Assembly (NCBI RefSeq): GCF_022758145.1
Contig: NZ_JAJVDH010000005.1
Span: 372,001 to 436,000, forward strand
DNA from: Pontibacter vulgaris
GTDB lineage: Bacteria; Bacteroidota; Bacteroidia; Cytophagales; Hymenobacteraceae
Length of the DNA: 64,000 bases
Direction: 5' to 3'
Part shown: in pieces, positions 44,500-53,416 of the stretch
Layout: the number at the start of each line of letters is the position of its first letter
Position numbering within the stretch: position 1 is the first letter of the stretch
Translations under genes and position numbers: made by a program
Notes under the pieces: generated by a model
The model's database searches: none
What the model saw: only the letters and a program-made list of their open reading frames with translations
Told to the model about the DNA's origin: nothing

Positions 44500-45216
44500 A
44501 TGATCTGGGCAGGATTTTTATTCGGTATTCTAGGCAGTTTCCATTGCGTGGGGATGTGCGGCCCCATAGCCATGGCCTTACCATTTGGCGGGAGCAGCGG
44601 CTGGCGTTACTACGTTGGCCGGCTCCTGTACAATGGGGGGAGAATTACAACTTACTCGCTATTAGGTGCACTTGCAGGCGCTTTCGGGCAGTCGCTTGAA
44701 ATGGCAGGGCTGCAGCAAACAGTTTCTATAGTTTCCGGTGTGCTTATACTTCTGTTGCTGGTACTGCCGGCAGTGCTAAAAGGCAAAGCTGCGAGCTTAA
44801 TGGGAACAGATAAATTAATGAGCTGGGTGCGTCATACATTGGGTTATTACTTCCAGAAAAACTCACTTGGCGCATTGTTTATGGTGGGGCTGCTGAACGG
44901 GCTGTTGCCTTGCGGCTTTGTATACATTGCACTGGCAGGCGCTATCAGTGCACCGGGCATAGGAGGAGCCATGCTTTACATGATGTTGTTCGGCTTCGGT
45001 ACTTTTCCGCTCATGTTCCTGGTATCGCTTTCGGGCAAGCTTATCAGCCTAAAACTGCGCAGCACATTTAACCGGGTGGTGCCTTATGTAGGTATGACCT
45101 TAGCTATACTTTTCATCGTGCGCGGCCTTAGCCTCGGCATTCCATACTTGAGCCCTAAAGTGGTGGTAACTGCCCAGCATAAAACTGAAATGAGTTGCTG
45201 CAAAAAGCCGCAGTAA
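44500..45216 (+). CDS. TauE/SafE-like membrane protein of the cco cluster
   Basis: The 238-aa protein has about six helices. The start MIWAGFLFGILGSFHCVGMCGPIAMALPF carries the HCxGMCGP motif typical of the cco-linked UreH/SafE subfamily, thought to handle copper, and LLPCGFVYIALAGAIS is a second family motif with Cys. The tail contains SCCKK. It lies in the same transcript as ccoG and ccoH, so a copper or haem step in oxidase assembly is likely. Confidence 0.85.
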   Translation: MIWAGFLFGILGSFHCVGMCGPIAMALPFGGSSGWRYYVGRLLYNGGRITTYSLLGALAGAFGQSLEMAGLQQTVSIVSGVLILLLLVLPAVLKGKAASLMGTDKLMSWVRHTLGYYFQKNSLGALFMVGLLNGLLPCGFVYIALAGAISAPGIGGAMLYMMLFGFGTFPLMFLVSLSGKLISLKLRSTFNRVVPYVGMTLAILFIVRGLSLGIPYLSPKVVVTAQHKTEMSCCKKPQ

Positions 45217-45287
45217 TGTATAAATACTGAAATCTGGCAATTGTCAGGGTTTAAAATTATCAATAACACCAAACAATTATTAAAACT

Positions 45288-46199
45288 ATGTGCAAGTCTG
45301 AGAACGTGAAGCGCGTGCTGGTACCAGTGCAGTTTAACAAGGAAAGTGAAGAACTGTTGCGTTATGCAGGGCAATTGGCAGGCACATTAGGTGCAGAGTT
45401 AGTGCTGCTGCTTGCTAGCCATACAAAAGAGTTGACCTTTACCCAGCAAAGCCGGAATATTCAATTACTACGAACCTTTGGCGAGCGCCTGCTGATGCAG
45501 CACAAAACAGCCAATGTGGCGTTTGAATGTGTGGTACGGCCTGGTAATCTCAGCGATTGCATTATTTCGGTTATACAGGATTATAGTGTGGATATGGTGT
45601 TGATGGAGACTTGTCCGCTGCACCAGGAAGAAGAACATGTCGACCCCGATCATGCTGCCGCTATTATGGAAAAAGTGGCATGCCCGGTAATGGTGGTGCC
45701 CTGCACAGCCAGATTCCAGAATCTCGATAACCTGGTATTTGCCACCGATTTTACTGACCAGGAGGAGCATGTGTTGTTTCAGATCGTATCGTTTGCAGAG
45801 CAGGTAGGGGCAAAACTTACACTGGTTCAAGTATACGGCCAGGCAGAGCGACAGCAATTGTCTAACTATAAAGCAGCCATGTTGCAGACAGAGAAGCTGT
45901 TACAAGGGCATAATGTTGCTTTTAAGTTACTTGAGGAAGAGGATGTGCTGGAAGGAATAAGTGATTTTGCTGAAGCTGCTACAGCCGATATGCTTATACT
46001 TGCCACCCAAGATAATTTCCTGATGAAGCGCTTATTCAGCAGCAATTACATTAAAACCATGGCTTACCATACCCAGTATCCGTTACTTACTTTCCGCCAG
46101 TTAAAGAAAAAGCCATGCTCCGGCTGCTGCGAGAATTGCGGTAAAAACAAAAGTATAGAGCAGGAGAGTAATCCGCAGATAATTGAGATAAGCTTGTAG
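45288..46199 (+). CDS. Universal stress protein with two Usp domains
   Basis: The 303-aa protein has tandem Usp folds (about residues 6-145 and 150-275); the first begins VKRVLVPVQFNKESEELLRYA. A Cys-rich tail (KKKPCSGCCENCGKNK) follows, unusual for the family, and may bind metal. It follows the cco accessory genes after 71 bp, ending this gene run. A perfect palindromic terminator lies 20 bp downstream. Confidence 0.85.
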   Translation: MCKSENVKRVLVPVQFNKESEELLRYAGQLAGTLGAELVLLLASHTKELTFTQQSRNIQLLRTFGERLLMQHKTANVAFECVVRPGNLSDCIISVIQDYSVDMVLMETCPLHQEEEHVDPDHAAAIMEKVACPVMVVPCTARFQNLDNLVFATDFTDQEEHVLFQIVSFAEQVGAKLTLVQVYGQAERQQLSNYKAAMLQTEKLLQGHNVAFKLLEEEDVLEGISDFAEAATADMLILATQDNFLMKRLFSSNYIKTMAYHTQYPLLTFRQLKKKPCSGCCENCGKNKSIEQESNPQIIEISL

Positions 46200-46219
46200 T
46201 TTATACTTTATACTTTAGT

Positions 46220-46259
46220 AACAAAAGAAGCAATGCCTGCAGGCATTGCTTCTTTTGTT
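46220..46259 (+). terminator. Perfect 40-bp palindromic terminator of the Usp gene
   Basis: The whole 46220-46259 stretch is self-complementary (18-bp arms around TGCA), with T-rich sequence after it. Confidence 0.85.
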
Positions 46260-46392
46260 TTGGGGATGTGTTTATCTGGTATAAACGTCCTGTAAATAGA
46301 AAGCGAAATACCTTTCTTGAGATAATTTTAAAGAATGGAGAATGTAACAAAGTTTTATAAAATGAATCGATAAATGATGCCTTCCTGACCAA

Positions 46393-46527
46393 ATTAGCGT
46401 GCCCGCTCGCCTCGGGCAAGTTCGAGGTATCAAGTGGCGGGATGTCACGTTTCACTCTAAGTTAAACTAATAAACTACAGCTGCCAGAGTCCGTCGATTA
46501 GCGCACACTTGCCCGAGGCGGGCGGGG
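46393..46527. repeat. Inverted-repeat element with GC-rich arms
   Basis: Left arm 46401-46421 and right arm 46507-46527 are inverted copies (19 of 21 matches), sharing CTTGCCCGAGGCG. ATTAGCG occurs beside each arm (46393-46399, 46497-46503). The 85-bp interior has no ORF. It resembles a dispersed non-autonomous repeat. Confidence 0.5.
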
Positions 46528-46722
46528 GCAACGATGTTGCTGCTTAAGATAGGTAAATTAAAAGTAACGGGCGAATTGCTGCGCTAAAATTATATAAGCT
46601 GGTTTTGCTAATCAATAGCAGGTATAACGTATTCGCATTTACAATAGCTTACGCTTCGTTCGTCATCGATCGGGCAAGTATAAAATGAAGTATAAAGTAT
46701 AAAATCACGCTAAATAAAAAGT

Positions 46723-46766
46723 GCCTGCCTCTACCAACATATTGCGGTAAAGGCAGGCTCTTTTTT
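46723..46766. terminator. Terminator of the qNor gene
   Basis: Arms 46723-46735 and 46746-46758 (one mismatch) with A/T runs at both ends lie 22 bp after the norB stop codon on the minus strand. Confidence 0.8.
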
Positions 46767-46780
46767 AACTGTAAGGGAGC

Positions 46781-49081
46781 TTAACGAGCGCTCTCTTTTT
46801 CCAGCACTGTTGGGTAATCAGTTACAGATACATCCTCATCTTCTTCCAAAGACCACCCAGTTTTTAAACCGATCACAAACCAGGCCAGCGCCAGCACACC
46901 ACCTGCAAAAATGGTATCGCCAACAACGCGCAGCCAGCGCAGAATTTCCATCGTATCGGTTTGCATGAACTCCATAGAGCGTGCATACCATAAACCATAT
47001 TCCACGCTTGCCCAGGTTTGCAGCAGACCAATCGGCAGCACACTAATCAGCACCATCAGCAGCAGGCCAATGTTAATGGACCAGAAAGCAAAGCTTATCA
47101 CACCGTCTTTCCAGCGTCTGCGGGCCGACAAGCCTTTCAGCACGAACAGCATCAAGCCGATACCCAACATACCGTATACCCCAAACAAAGCCGTATGACC
47201 GTGCACTGGCGTGGTATTAAGACCCTGCATGTAGTAGAGCGCAATTGGCGGGTTGATCACAAAACCAAATACACCGGCACCTACCAGGTTCCAGAAAGCA
47301 ACCGCTATAAAACTATAGATCGGCCATTTGTAAGCTCTCATCCATAGGGTAGACCGGCTGATCTCGAGGTTATGGTACGCTTCAAAACCTATCAGTACTA
47401 GCGGTACAACCTCCAGCGCACTAAAGGTAGCACCCAGGGCCATTACCGAAGTTGGCGTTCCGCTAAAGTATAAATGGTGGAATGTACCGATAATGCCGCC
47501 AAACAGGAAGATGATGGTAGAGAATAAAACCGTAGCGGTAGCAAGCTTGGTATCCAACAGGCCCATGCGTACGAACAGGAAAGCAATAACCACGGTGGCA
47601 AATACTTCGAAGAAGCCTTCTACCCACAGGTGCACTACCCACCAGCGCCAGTACTCGGCAATAGCCAGGTTAGTATGTTGTCCCCACATCAGGCCGGAAG
47701 CATAGAAAATAGCAATAGCAGCCGAAGAGATCAGGAACATGCCCAGTAAATGGCGGCCTTCTGCATCATTTCTGAAAGCTGGTATAATGGCACGGATCAT
47801 GAGTGTGAGCCACAGGAACAAGCCAACTAACAGGAATATCTGCCAGAAGCGTCCTAAATCTACATATTCATAACCCTGGTGCCCAAACCAGAAGTTTTCG
47901 CCGTAGCCTAGTTTCTGCATAACACCATACCACTGCCCGGCCAGCGAACCGGCGACTATAATAAGCAGACAGATGAACAGGAAATTAACACCCAAACGCT
48001 GGAACTTAGGCTCGTAGCCCGATACCGCAGGGGCGATGTATAAACCGGTAGCCAGCCACGAGGTTGCAATCCAGAAGATAGCTAACTGCACGTGCCAGGT
48101 ACGGGTAATGGAGTAGGGCAGGTAATCTGAAAGCGGGAAACCATACAATGCCTGGCCCTCTACGCCATAGTGGGCAGTTACAACTCCCAGCGTTACCTGC
48201 ACAAGTATAAGCGCTGTTACGATCCAGAAATACTTTAATGTAGCCTTCATGGATGGCGTTGCTTTCAGGCCAAGTAAAGGATCTTGCTTCGGTAATTTAG
48301 AAGTGTCTATACCTTCTTCTTTGTTGGAGGCATAATAAAAAGCAAGTAAGCCAACACCGGCAATAAGTATGATCACGCTGAAACCAGTCCAGATGATAAG
48401 GTCGCTGCTTGGGCGGTTGCCTACCAGTTTTTCAGCGGGCCAGTTGTTTGTATAGGTAATGCTCATGCCGGGGCGTTCGGTTACGCAAGCCCACGAAGTC
48501 CAGAAGAAGAAAGCGTTAAGTTTCCGCATACGCTCCGGATTCTTTACGGTATTGTCGGCCATAGCGTACGCATCTCTATACTTTGCCAGGGCTGGGTCAT
48601 CCATAAAAAGACCTGTATAATGGCTGCTTACGCCGGCAATGGCCTCAGCGCGAAGGTCTGAAATGGTGAGCGTATTGGTGGCGGGGTCAAACGTGTTTGC
48701 CCGGATCTGTTTTTGCAGTCTTGCCTGCAGCAGCGCTTTTGTTTCTTCATCCAGGTCGTCATACTTGCTGCCTTTGGCTTCCTGGGCCCAGGTATCTAAA
48801 AAGTACATGGCCTCTTTGTGCAGCCAATCGGCGCTCCAGTCAGGAGCAACATAGGCACCATGGCCCCATACCGAACCAAGTTCCTGGCCGCCGGTAGATT
48901 GCCATACATTCTGACCGTCAAGTATATCCTGTCCTGTAAAGATCACTTTACCTGAGGTTGTTACCACCTTATCCGGTATGGGTGGGGCTTGTCTGTAAAT
49001 CTCGGAACCGTAGTACCCGAGAACGGCAAAGGATCCTACCATCACGGCAATGAATCCCAGCCAGAGTTTTTTGTATTTCAT
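46781..49081 (-). CDS. norB: Quinol-dependent nitric oxide reductase (qNor)
   Basis: The 766-aa single-subunit enzyme reduces NO to N2O with electrons from quinol. The N-terminal extension with its soluble domain (about residues 30-220) is typical of qNor and replaces the cytochrome c subunit. The haem and FeB ligands are in TRTWHVQLAIFW, VVHLWVEGFFEVFA, GTFHHLYFSG and VHGHTALFGVYG, with Glu in VEGFFE near FeB. It is the last gene of a three-gene minus-strand run controlled from 50560-50624. Confidence 0.95.
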   Translation of the reverse strand: MKYKKLWLGFIAVMVGSFAVLGYYGSEIYRQAPPIPDKVVTTSGKVIFTGQDILDGQNVWQSTGGQELGSVWGHGAYVAPDWSADWLHKEAMYFLDTWAQEAKGSKYDDLDEETKALLQARLQKQIRANTFDPATNTLTISDLRAEAIAGVSSHYTGLFMDDPALAKYRDAYAMADNTVKNPERMRKLNAFFFWTSWACVTERPGMSITYTNNWPAEKLVGNRPSSDLIIWTGFSVIILIAGVGLLAFYYASNKEEGIDTSKLPKQDPLLGLKATPSMKATLKYFWIVTALILVQVTLGVVTAHYGVEGQALYGFPLSDYLPYSITRTWHVQLAIFWIATSWLATGLYIAPAVSGYEPKFQRLGVNFLFICLLIIVAGSLAGQWYGVMQKLGYGENFWFGHQGYEYVDLGRFWQIFLLVGLFLWLTLMIRAIIPAFRNDAEGRHLLGMFLISSAAIAIFYASGLMWGQHTNLAIAEYWRWWVVHLWVEGFFEVFATVVIAFLFVRMGLLDTKLATATVLFSTIIFLFGGIIGTFHHLYFSGTPTSVMALGATFSALEVVPLVLIGFEAYHNLEISRSTLWMRAYKWPIYSFIAVAFWNLVGAGVFGFVINPPIALYYMQGLNTTPVHGHTALFGVYGMLGIGLMLFVLKGLSARRRWKDGVISFAFWSINIGLLLMVLISVLPIGLLQTWASVEYGLWYARSMEFMQTDTMEILRWLRVVGDTIFAGGVLALAWFVIGLKTGWSLEEDEDVSVTDYPTVLEKESAR

Positions 49082-49169
49082 GATAAATATAGTAGTTGAT
49101 AAAAGTGAATGCTTTAAAGCAGGATCTAGTTGATTGCCTGTCAGGAGTGTAGTTTCACGGAGTGTTATT

Positions 49170-50093
49170 CTAAAACAGGTAGGTCAGGTTAACCATGGTT
49201 CTGCTATTGCCTTTTGTAACCTCATGGTCGTCGGTGGTGCTTAGCGGAAGCTGAACTGTAGCGCCCAGGCCAATTTTGCGGATGTACATGTTCAGGCCAA
49301 GGTTAGCATAGTATGAGTCTCCGCCCATTTGTGAGCCATGGTCGCTGCCGAGCTCATCTGCTTTGGCATGTTCAAAGTAAATACCAGCGTTTGGCAGCAT
49401 GGTCATACTTTCGATATTCTGCCAGTAAAAAAGGTTTGAAGAGGCGCTTAGTCTGTCTCCGAATTTGTAGCCATCCGCATTCTCTGAGTTTATGCGATAG
49501 GTAACATCGTTGTTAAGGCCCAGTTTGCCGTAGCGCAAAGTATAAATACCGTTAAACATATAGTCGGTGCTGCCGGAGCCAGGCTGTAAACTCTGAGTAT
49601 AATCTTCGTTATTGAGGTGGAGTTTATGCGTTCCGGTTGCCAGTTTTACACCGCCGCCCAATTGCAGGGTATGCTTAAATTTTGTGTTGATGCTATCTCC
49701 GGTATTCAGGATGGTATAGTTTGCCATTACCGTAACATCGCCCAGGCCATCATACTTCGTGTTGCCTCGGGTAGTGCTTTGTTCATTAAAAGTATAAGGC
49801 ACAAACGCCATCAGCTGCACATTTTTCGCGGGCACGTAGCGGCCCCACATTTCCATCGTGCTATACTTTTCCTCAATAATATCGGTATGAGTCATGGGCA
49901 TACCCTCGTGCATATGGGTGTGCGTGGTAGTTATAGTATAGCTGCGGTTAGTATAGCGCAGGCCGGCAAAGTTTTTATGAAACTGTGGCAGAATGCCAAA
50001 GTAACTGCCTCCCATGGTGCAGCCGCCGTCGCAGGCCTGGCTGGCAAAAGGTATAGATAGGATAGCTGCAATAAGTATAAATATTCTTTTCAT
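49170..50093 (-). CDS. Predicted outer membrane beta-barrel protein linked to qNor
   Basis: The 307-aa protein has a signal peptide (MKRIFILIAAILSIPFASQA), then CDGGCTMGGSYFGILPQFHKNF, a His/Met-rich loop (THTHMHEGMPMTH) and amphipathic strands ending in the aromatic LTYLF, as in outer membrane barrels. The Cys, His and Met residues suggest metal binding, perhaps copper. It lies between a Cys-rich small gene (63 bp) and norB (88 bp), so it is probably co-expressed with NO reductase. Confidence 0.75.
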   Translation of the reverse strand: MKRIFILIAAILSIPFASQACDGGCTMGGSYFGILPQFHKNFAGLRYTNRSYTITTTHTHMHEGMPMTHTDIIEEKYSTMEMWGRYVPAKNVQLMAFVPYTFNEQSTTRGNTKYDGLGDVTVMANYTILNTGDSINTKFKHTLQLGGGVKLATGTHKLHLNNEDYTQSLQPGSGSTDYMFNGIYTLRYGKLGLNNDVTYRINSENADGYKFGDRLSASSNLFYWQNIESMTMLPNAGIYFEHAKADELGSDHGSQMGGDSYYANLGLNMYIRKIGLGATVQLPLSTTDDHEVTKGNSRTMVNLTYLF

Positions 50094-50156
50094 GACTGAA
50101 TCTCTTATGTATTGAAATTTTTTAATGGTGCCGGTGTGGCATTAAGCATTTAAGAA

Positions 50157-50534
50157 CTAGGCCATGAAGTCTGGGGGGTGAAAGAAGTATGAAGCAGGGG
50201 TGAGGTATTTCTTAATAGTATAAGGTGCCTCTAACTGTTTCGGTACAGGCTGAAGGTATGGCCTGCGTAAACGGAAAGTTTCTTCTAAGCAGACGAGGTC
50301 CGGGCTTGTTCGCTTCTGAGTTGCCGGCGTTTTTTGCTCGCGTTCGGCTGCCTTTTTTAATTGTTTTTTGAGGTAGCATTTTCCCTGGCAGTCTGATAGA
50401 GGAAAATGCCGCTGCTCGCATAGTTGGCTGGCTATGTAAGCCCGGTTAGCCTGGAAAAGCAAATAAGTGCCTGTTTTGCTCAGTGGCTGAGCTATTGTAC
50501 CTATTGCGAGTAATATCCAGATAAGCCGCTTCAT
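50157..50534 (-). CDS. Small exported or membrane-anchored Cys-containing protein
   Basis: The 125-aa protein starts with a hydrophobic segment (LIWILLAIGTIAQPLS), followed by SQLCEQRHFPLSDCQGKCYLKKQL. The CxGKCYLxKQL motif recurs in small Bacteroidetes proteins of unknown function, often near metal genes, and could be a metal or thiol site. The rest is basic and low in structure. It is the first gene after the shared Fnr-like promoter and probably belongs to the qNor transcript. Confidence 0.7.
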   Translation of the reverse strand: MKRLIWILLAIGTIAQPLSKTGTYLLFQANRAYIASQLCEQRHFPLSDCQGKCYLKKQLKKAAEREQKTPATQKRTSPDLVCLEETFRLRRPYLQPVPKQLEAPYTIKKYLTPASYFFHPPDFMA

Positions 50535-50559
50535 GTCTTCATCTCTTCTGCTTTCGGCT

Positions 50560-50624
50560 CAAAGGTCCGGTAGCATTGTTCGGTAAAAAATGATTAATAT
50601 CATCATTAAAAGAGATTAAGGTCT
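50560..50624 (-). promoter_or_regulatory. Crp/Fnr-type promoter of the qNor operon
   Basis: On the minus strand: distal box AGACCTTAATCT (50624-50613, two mismatches), proximal perfect box TGATATTAATCA (50602-50591), -7 GACCTTTG (50567-50560, 7/8). Spacing is 22 and 35 bp, as at the cco promoters. The start codon at 50534 is about 20 bp beyond the inferred transcription start. Confidence 0.75.
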
Positions 50625-50655
50625 TTTATTTAACAGGCTATCACATATACTTTTG
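50591..50655 (+). promoter_or_regulatory. Crp/Fnr-type promoter of the nosZ operon
   Basis: The same two boxes read on the plus strand: TGATTAATATCA (50591-50602), then AGATTAAGGTCT (50613-50624), then a perfect -7 TACTTTTG (50648-50655). The -7 starts 35 bp after the start of the proximal box, mirroring the qNor side. Confidence 0.75.
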
Positions 50656-50704
50656 CTTCATAAACAATCACCAAAATTGAGTCAATACTTAAACATTAAC
50701 TGTC

Positions 50705-51259
50705 ATGAAAATTAAAAAGACGGGTATCAATCTAAGAGGTATGTTGGAAGGCCCGATGAAAATGAGTGCCATTGCATTATTATGTAGCGCTATGCTTTTC
50801 AGCTGCTCGTCAGGTGAAAACGAAAACGCCACCGAAGCCCAGCAAGAACCTGGACTGGCTCAACAGGAAGAAGCTCCTGCAACAGAAGCAGCTACTGAAC
50901 AAACTGCTGCAGCTGACGAAGGTAAAGGCGTAGGCCCGGTAACTACAGTTGAAGTAGGCGAAAATATAGATGAAGCGCTGGCTGGTACCGGTAAAACTTT
51001 ATTTGAAGGTAAATGCTCTGCCTGCCACCAGTTATCAGACCAGAAAGTAGTAGGCCCTGGCCTTGCCGGTGTTACAGAGCGTCGCAAACCGGAGTGGATC
51101 ATGAACATGATCATTAACCCGGAAGAGATGACCAAGCAGGATCCAACTGCAAAGAAATTACTGGCTGAGCACTTAACACAGATGACCAACCAGAACGTGA
51201 ACGAACAGGATGCAAGAGCTTTACTTGAATTCCTGAGAAAGAACGACAAAGCTAGCTAG
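50705..51259 (+). CDS. Mono-haem cytochrome c lipoprotein upstream of nosZ
   Basis: The 184-aa protein has a hydrophobic export segment ending AMLFSCSSGENEN; the Cys is a likely lipidation site. A Glu/Ala/Thr-rich linker follows, then a cytochrome c domain with haem site GKCSACHQLS and axial Met candidates in MNMIINPEEM. It lies 27 bp before nosZ, so it probably supplies electrons to NosZ at the membrane surface. Confidence 0.85.
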   Translation: MKIKKTGINLRGMLEGPMKMSAIALLCSAMLFSCSSGENENATEAQQEPGLAQQEEAPATEAATEQTAAADEGKGVGPVTTVEVGENIDEALAGTGKTLFEGKCSACHQLSDQKVVGPGLAGVTERRKPEWIMNMIINPEEMTKQDPTAKKLLAEHLTQMTNQNVNEQDARALLEFLRKNDKAS

Positions 51260-51286
51260 GAAATCAAAAGCTAAATAATCCATATT

Positions 51287-53332
51287 ATGGAAACTCTGAT
51301 CAATAAATTAAGAACAGCAGCGCCAAAGGCCGCTATGCTGATGGCTATCGCAGCCGGCTCAGCGCTGCAAAGCTGCACTAAATCTGATGGTGGCAATGCC
51401 GGCGGCGCAACTGCTGAGGCTTTATCTTCGGATGCCGCCTCTAAAGTGTATGTAGCACCAGGCAAGCACGATGAGTTATACTCATTCCTGTCAGGTGGCT
51501 TTAACGGGCAGGTGTCTGTGTACGGTTTGCCTTCAGGCAGGCTGTTAAAGATCATCCCGGTGTTCTCGCAGCACGCTGAGAATGGTTATGGTTACAACGA
51601 GGAAACAAAAGCCATGCTGCAGACTTCGCACGGTTTTGTTCCTTGGGACGATTTGCACCACCCGAAACTGTCTCGTGCTAACGGCACAACAGACGGCCGC
51701 TGGTTATTTGTGAACGGTAACAACACCCCACGTGTAGCCCGCATCGACCTGAAAACGTTCGAGACCGTGGAGATCATGGAGATACCTAATTCAGCTGGTA
51801 ACCACTGCTCGCCTTATCCAACTAACAACAATGAGTACGTAATTGCTGGTACCCGCTTCTCAGTTCCGCTGGATATGAAAGGCAGCACAGGCGACGTAGC
51901 ACTCGATAAGTATGAAGAAGAATTCCGCGGTTCTATTTCCTTTATTAAAGTTGATAAAGAAAACGGTGACATGGACCTTGACTTCCAGGTATTGGTTCCG
52001 GGTTTCGACTACGACTTAGCTAACGGTGGTAAAGGTCCATCAGAAGACTGGGTGTTCTTTACAACCTACAACTCTGAAAAATCCGGTACTCTGAAAGAGA
52101 TCGGTGCTTCTCAGAACGATAAAGATTACCTGGCTGCCATTAACTGGAAACTTGCTGCCAAGTATGCCAAAGAAGGTAAGTTGCATGAAATGCCTGCTAA
52201 CTACTACCACAACAAGCTGGACAAAAATACGCACACTGCTAAATCTACTGTGAAGAAGAAAGTGCGCTACCTGCTTCCGGAAGAGTGCCCAGGTATGATG
52301 TATCTGTTGCCTGCTCCTAAATCACCACACGGTATCGACGTGGATCCAAGCGGTGAGTTCATGGTAGTTAGTGGTAAACTTGCTTCAGCTATTCCGGTAT
52401 TCTCATTCGCTAAAATGCAGGATGCTATCAAGAACAAGAAGTTTGATGGCGAGAAGAACGGTATACCAGTACTGAAGTATGAATCTGTACTGAAAGGTGA
52501 AGTAAAAGAGCCGGGCTTAGGACCATTGCACACTGAATTTGACGGTAAAGGAAATGCTTATACTTCCATGTTCGTGTCTTCTGAAGTTGTGAAGTGGAAA
52601 CTGAATGAATTGAAAGTTGTAGACAGAATTCCGGTTTACTACTCAGTTGGTCACTTAATGATACCTGGTGGCGATACAAAAGAGCCACATGGCAAGTACC
52701 TGGTAGCGATGAACAAAATTACGAAGGACCGTTACCTGCCTACTGGTCCTGAGTTAGCGCACTCTGCACAGCTGATTGATATCTCTGGAGAGAAAATGAA
52801 AATGCTACTTGACTTCCCGACCGTTGCCGAGCCTCACTATGCACAGGCTATTATTGCCAGCAAAGTTGCGCCTAACAGTGTTAAATTCCATAAACTCGAT
52901 GAGAACAAGCACCCTGGAGCTGCTAAAAAGGAAAGCGAAGCAAACGTGACCCGTAAAGGCAATAAAGTTATCGTGAAAATGACCTCTATCCGAAGCCACT
53001 TTACACCAGATAACATTGAAGGTGTTCAGGTTGGAGATACTGTACTCTTCCATGTAACTAACCTGGAGCAGGACTGGGATGTACCTCACGGATTTGCAGT
53101 GATGGGAGCTAACACTTCTGAAACCCTGATCATGCCGGGAGCGACACAAACTCTGAAATGGGTACCTAAAAAAGCAGGTGTGTATCCAATGTACTGTACT
53201 GACTTCTGCTCTGCGCTGCACCAGGAGATGCAAGGTTACGTGAGGGTATCTCCTAAAGGTTCTAACGTTCCGATCAAATTCTCGACCGGTAAGAAAAAAC
53301 AGAATATTCCAGGAGTAGCATCAACGAAATAA
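51287..53332 (+). CDS. nosZ: Nitrous oxide reductase, clade II
   Basis: The 681-aa enzyme reduces N2O to N2. A short hydrophobic N-terminus without twin Arg (AAMLMAIAAGSALQSC) points to Sec export and perhaps lipid attachment, as in clade II. The CuZ His residues lie in WDDLHHPKLS, GNHCSPYP, SPHGIDVD, LHTEFDG, KEPHGKYL and AEPHYAQ. The C-terminal CuA domain has CTDFCSALHQEMQGYV. All expected copper ligands appear present. A strong terminator follows, before the nosLDFY-type genes. Confidence 0.97.
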   Translation: METLINKLRTAAPKAAMLMAIAAGSALQSCTKSDGGNAGGATAEALSSDAASKVYVAPGKHDELYSFLSGGFNGQVSVYGLPSGRLLKIIPVFSQHAENGYGYNEETKAMLQTSHGFVPWDDLHHPKLSRANGTTDGRWLFVNGNNTPRVARIDLKTFETVEIMEIPNSAGNHCSPYPTNNNEYVIAGTRFSVPLDMKGSTGDVALDKYEEEFRGSISFIKVDKENGDMDLDFQVLVPGFDYDLANGGKGPSEDWVFFTTYNSEKSGTLKEIGASQNDKDYLAAINWKLAAKYAKEGKLHEMPANYYHNKLDKNTHTAKSTVKKKVRYLLPEECPGMMYLLPAPKSPHGIDVDPSGEFMVVSGKLASAIPVFSFAKMQDAIKNKKFDGEKNGIPVLKYESVLKGEVKEPGLGPLHTEFDGKGNAYTSMFVSSEVVKWKLNELKVVDRIPVYYSVGHLMIPGGDTKEPHGKYLVAMNKITKDRYLPTGPELAHSAQLIDISGEKMKMLLDFPTVAEPHYAQAIIASKVAPNSVKFHKLDENKHPGAAKKESEANVTRKGNKVIVKMTSIRSHFTPDNIEGVQVGDTVLFHVTNLEQDWDVPHGFAVMGANTSETLIMPGATQTLKWVPKKAGVYPMYCTDFCSALHQEMQGYVRVSPKGSNVPIKFSTGKKKQNIPGVASTK

Positions 53333-53349
53333 TGCTTTAACTGGGCAAA

Positions 53350-53388
53350 TCAGCGGAGGTTGCCCCGGTAGCCTCCGCTGATTTTTTT
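53350..53388 (+). terminator. Intrinsic terminator between nosZ and the accessory genes
   Basis: Perfect 10-bp arms (53350-53359, 53372-53381) followed by T7. Partial read-through would give more NosZ than assembly factors. Confidence 0.85.
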
Positions 53389-53416
53389 AAAAATTTTCAC
53401 CTTAAACTATAAAAGG

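Larger units (their letters stand above)
46200..46780. other. 581-bp intergenic region with repeats and terminators
   Basis: The spacer between the Usp gene (plus) and the qNor gene (minus) contains two terminators and an inverted-repeat element. An 84-aa ORF at 46201-46455 overlaps the first terminator and is not credible. No other gene is seen. Confidence 0.5.

Noticed and set aside
46201..46455. 84-aa minus-strand ORF after the Usp gene
   Set aside because: It overlaps a perfect terminator and the repeat element and resembles no family.
49097..49143. Fnr-like sequences TGATAAAAGTGA and TGATTGCCTGTCA upstream of norB
   Set aside because: The first has a broken half-site, the second has 5 bp between half-sites, and no -7 element lies at the expected distance; norB is better explained by the promoter at 50560-50624.
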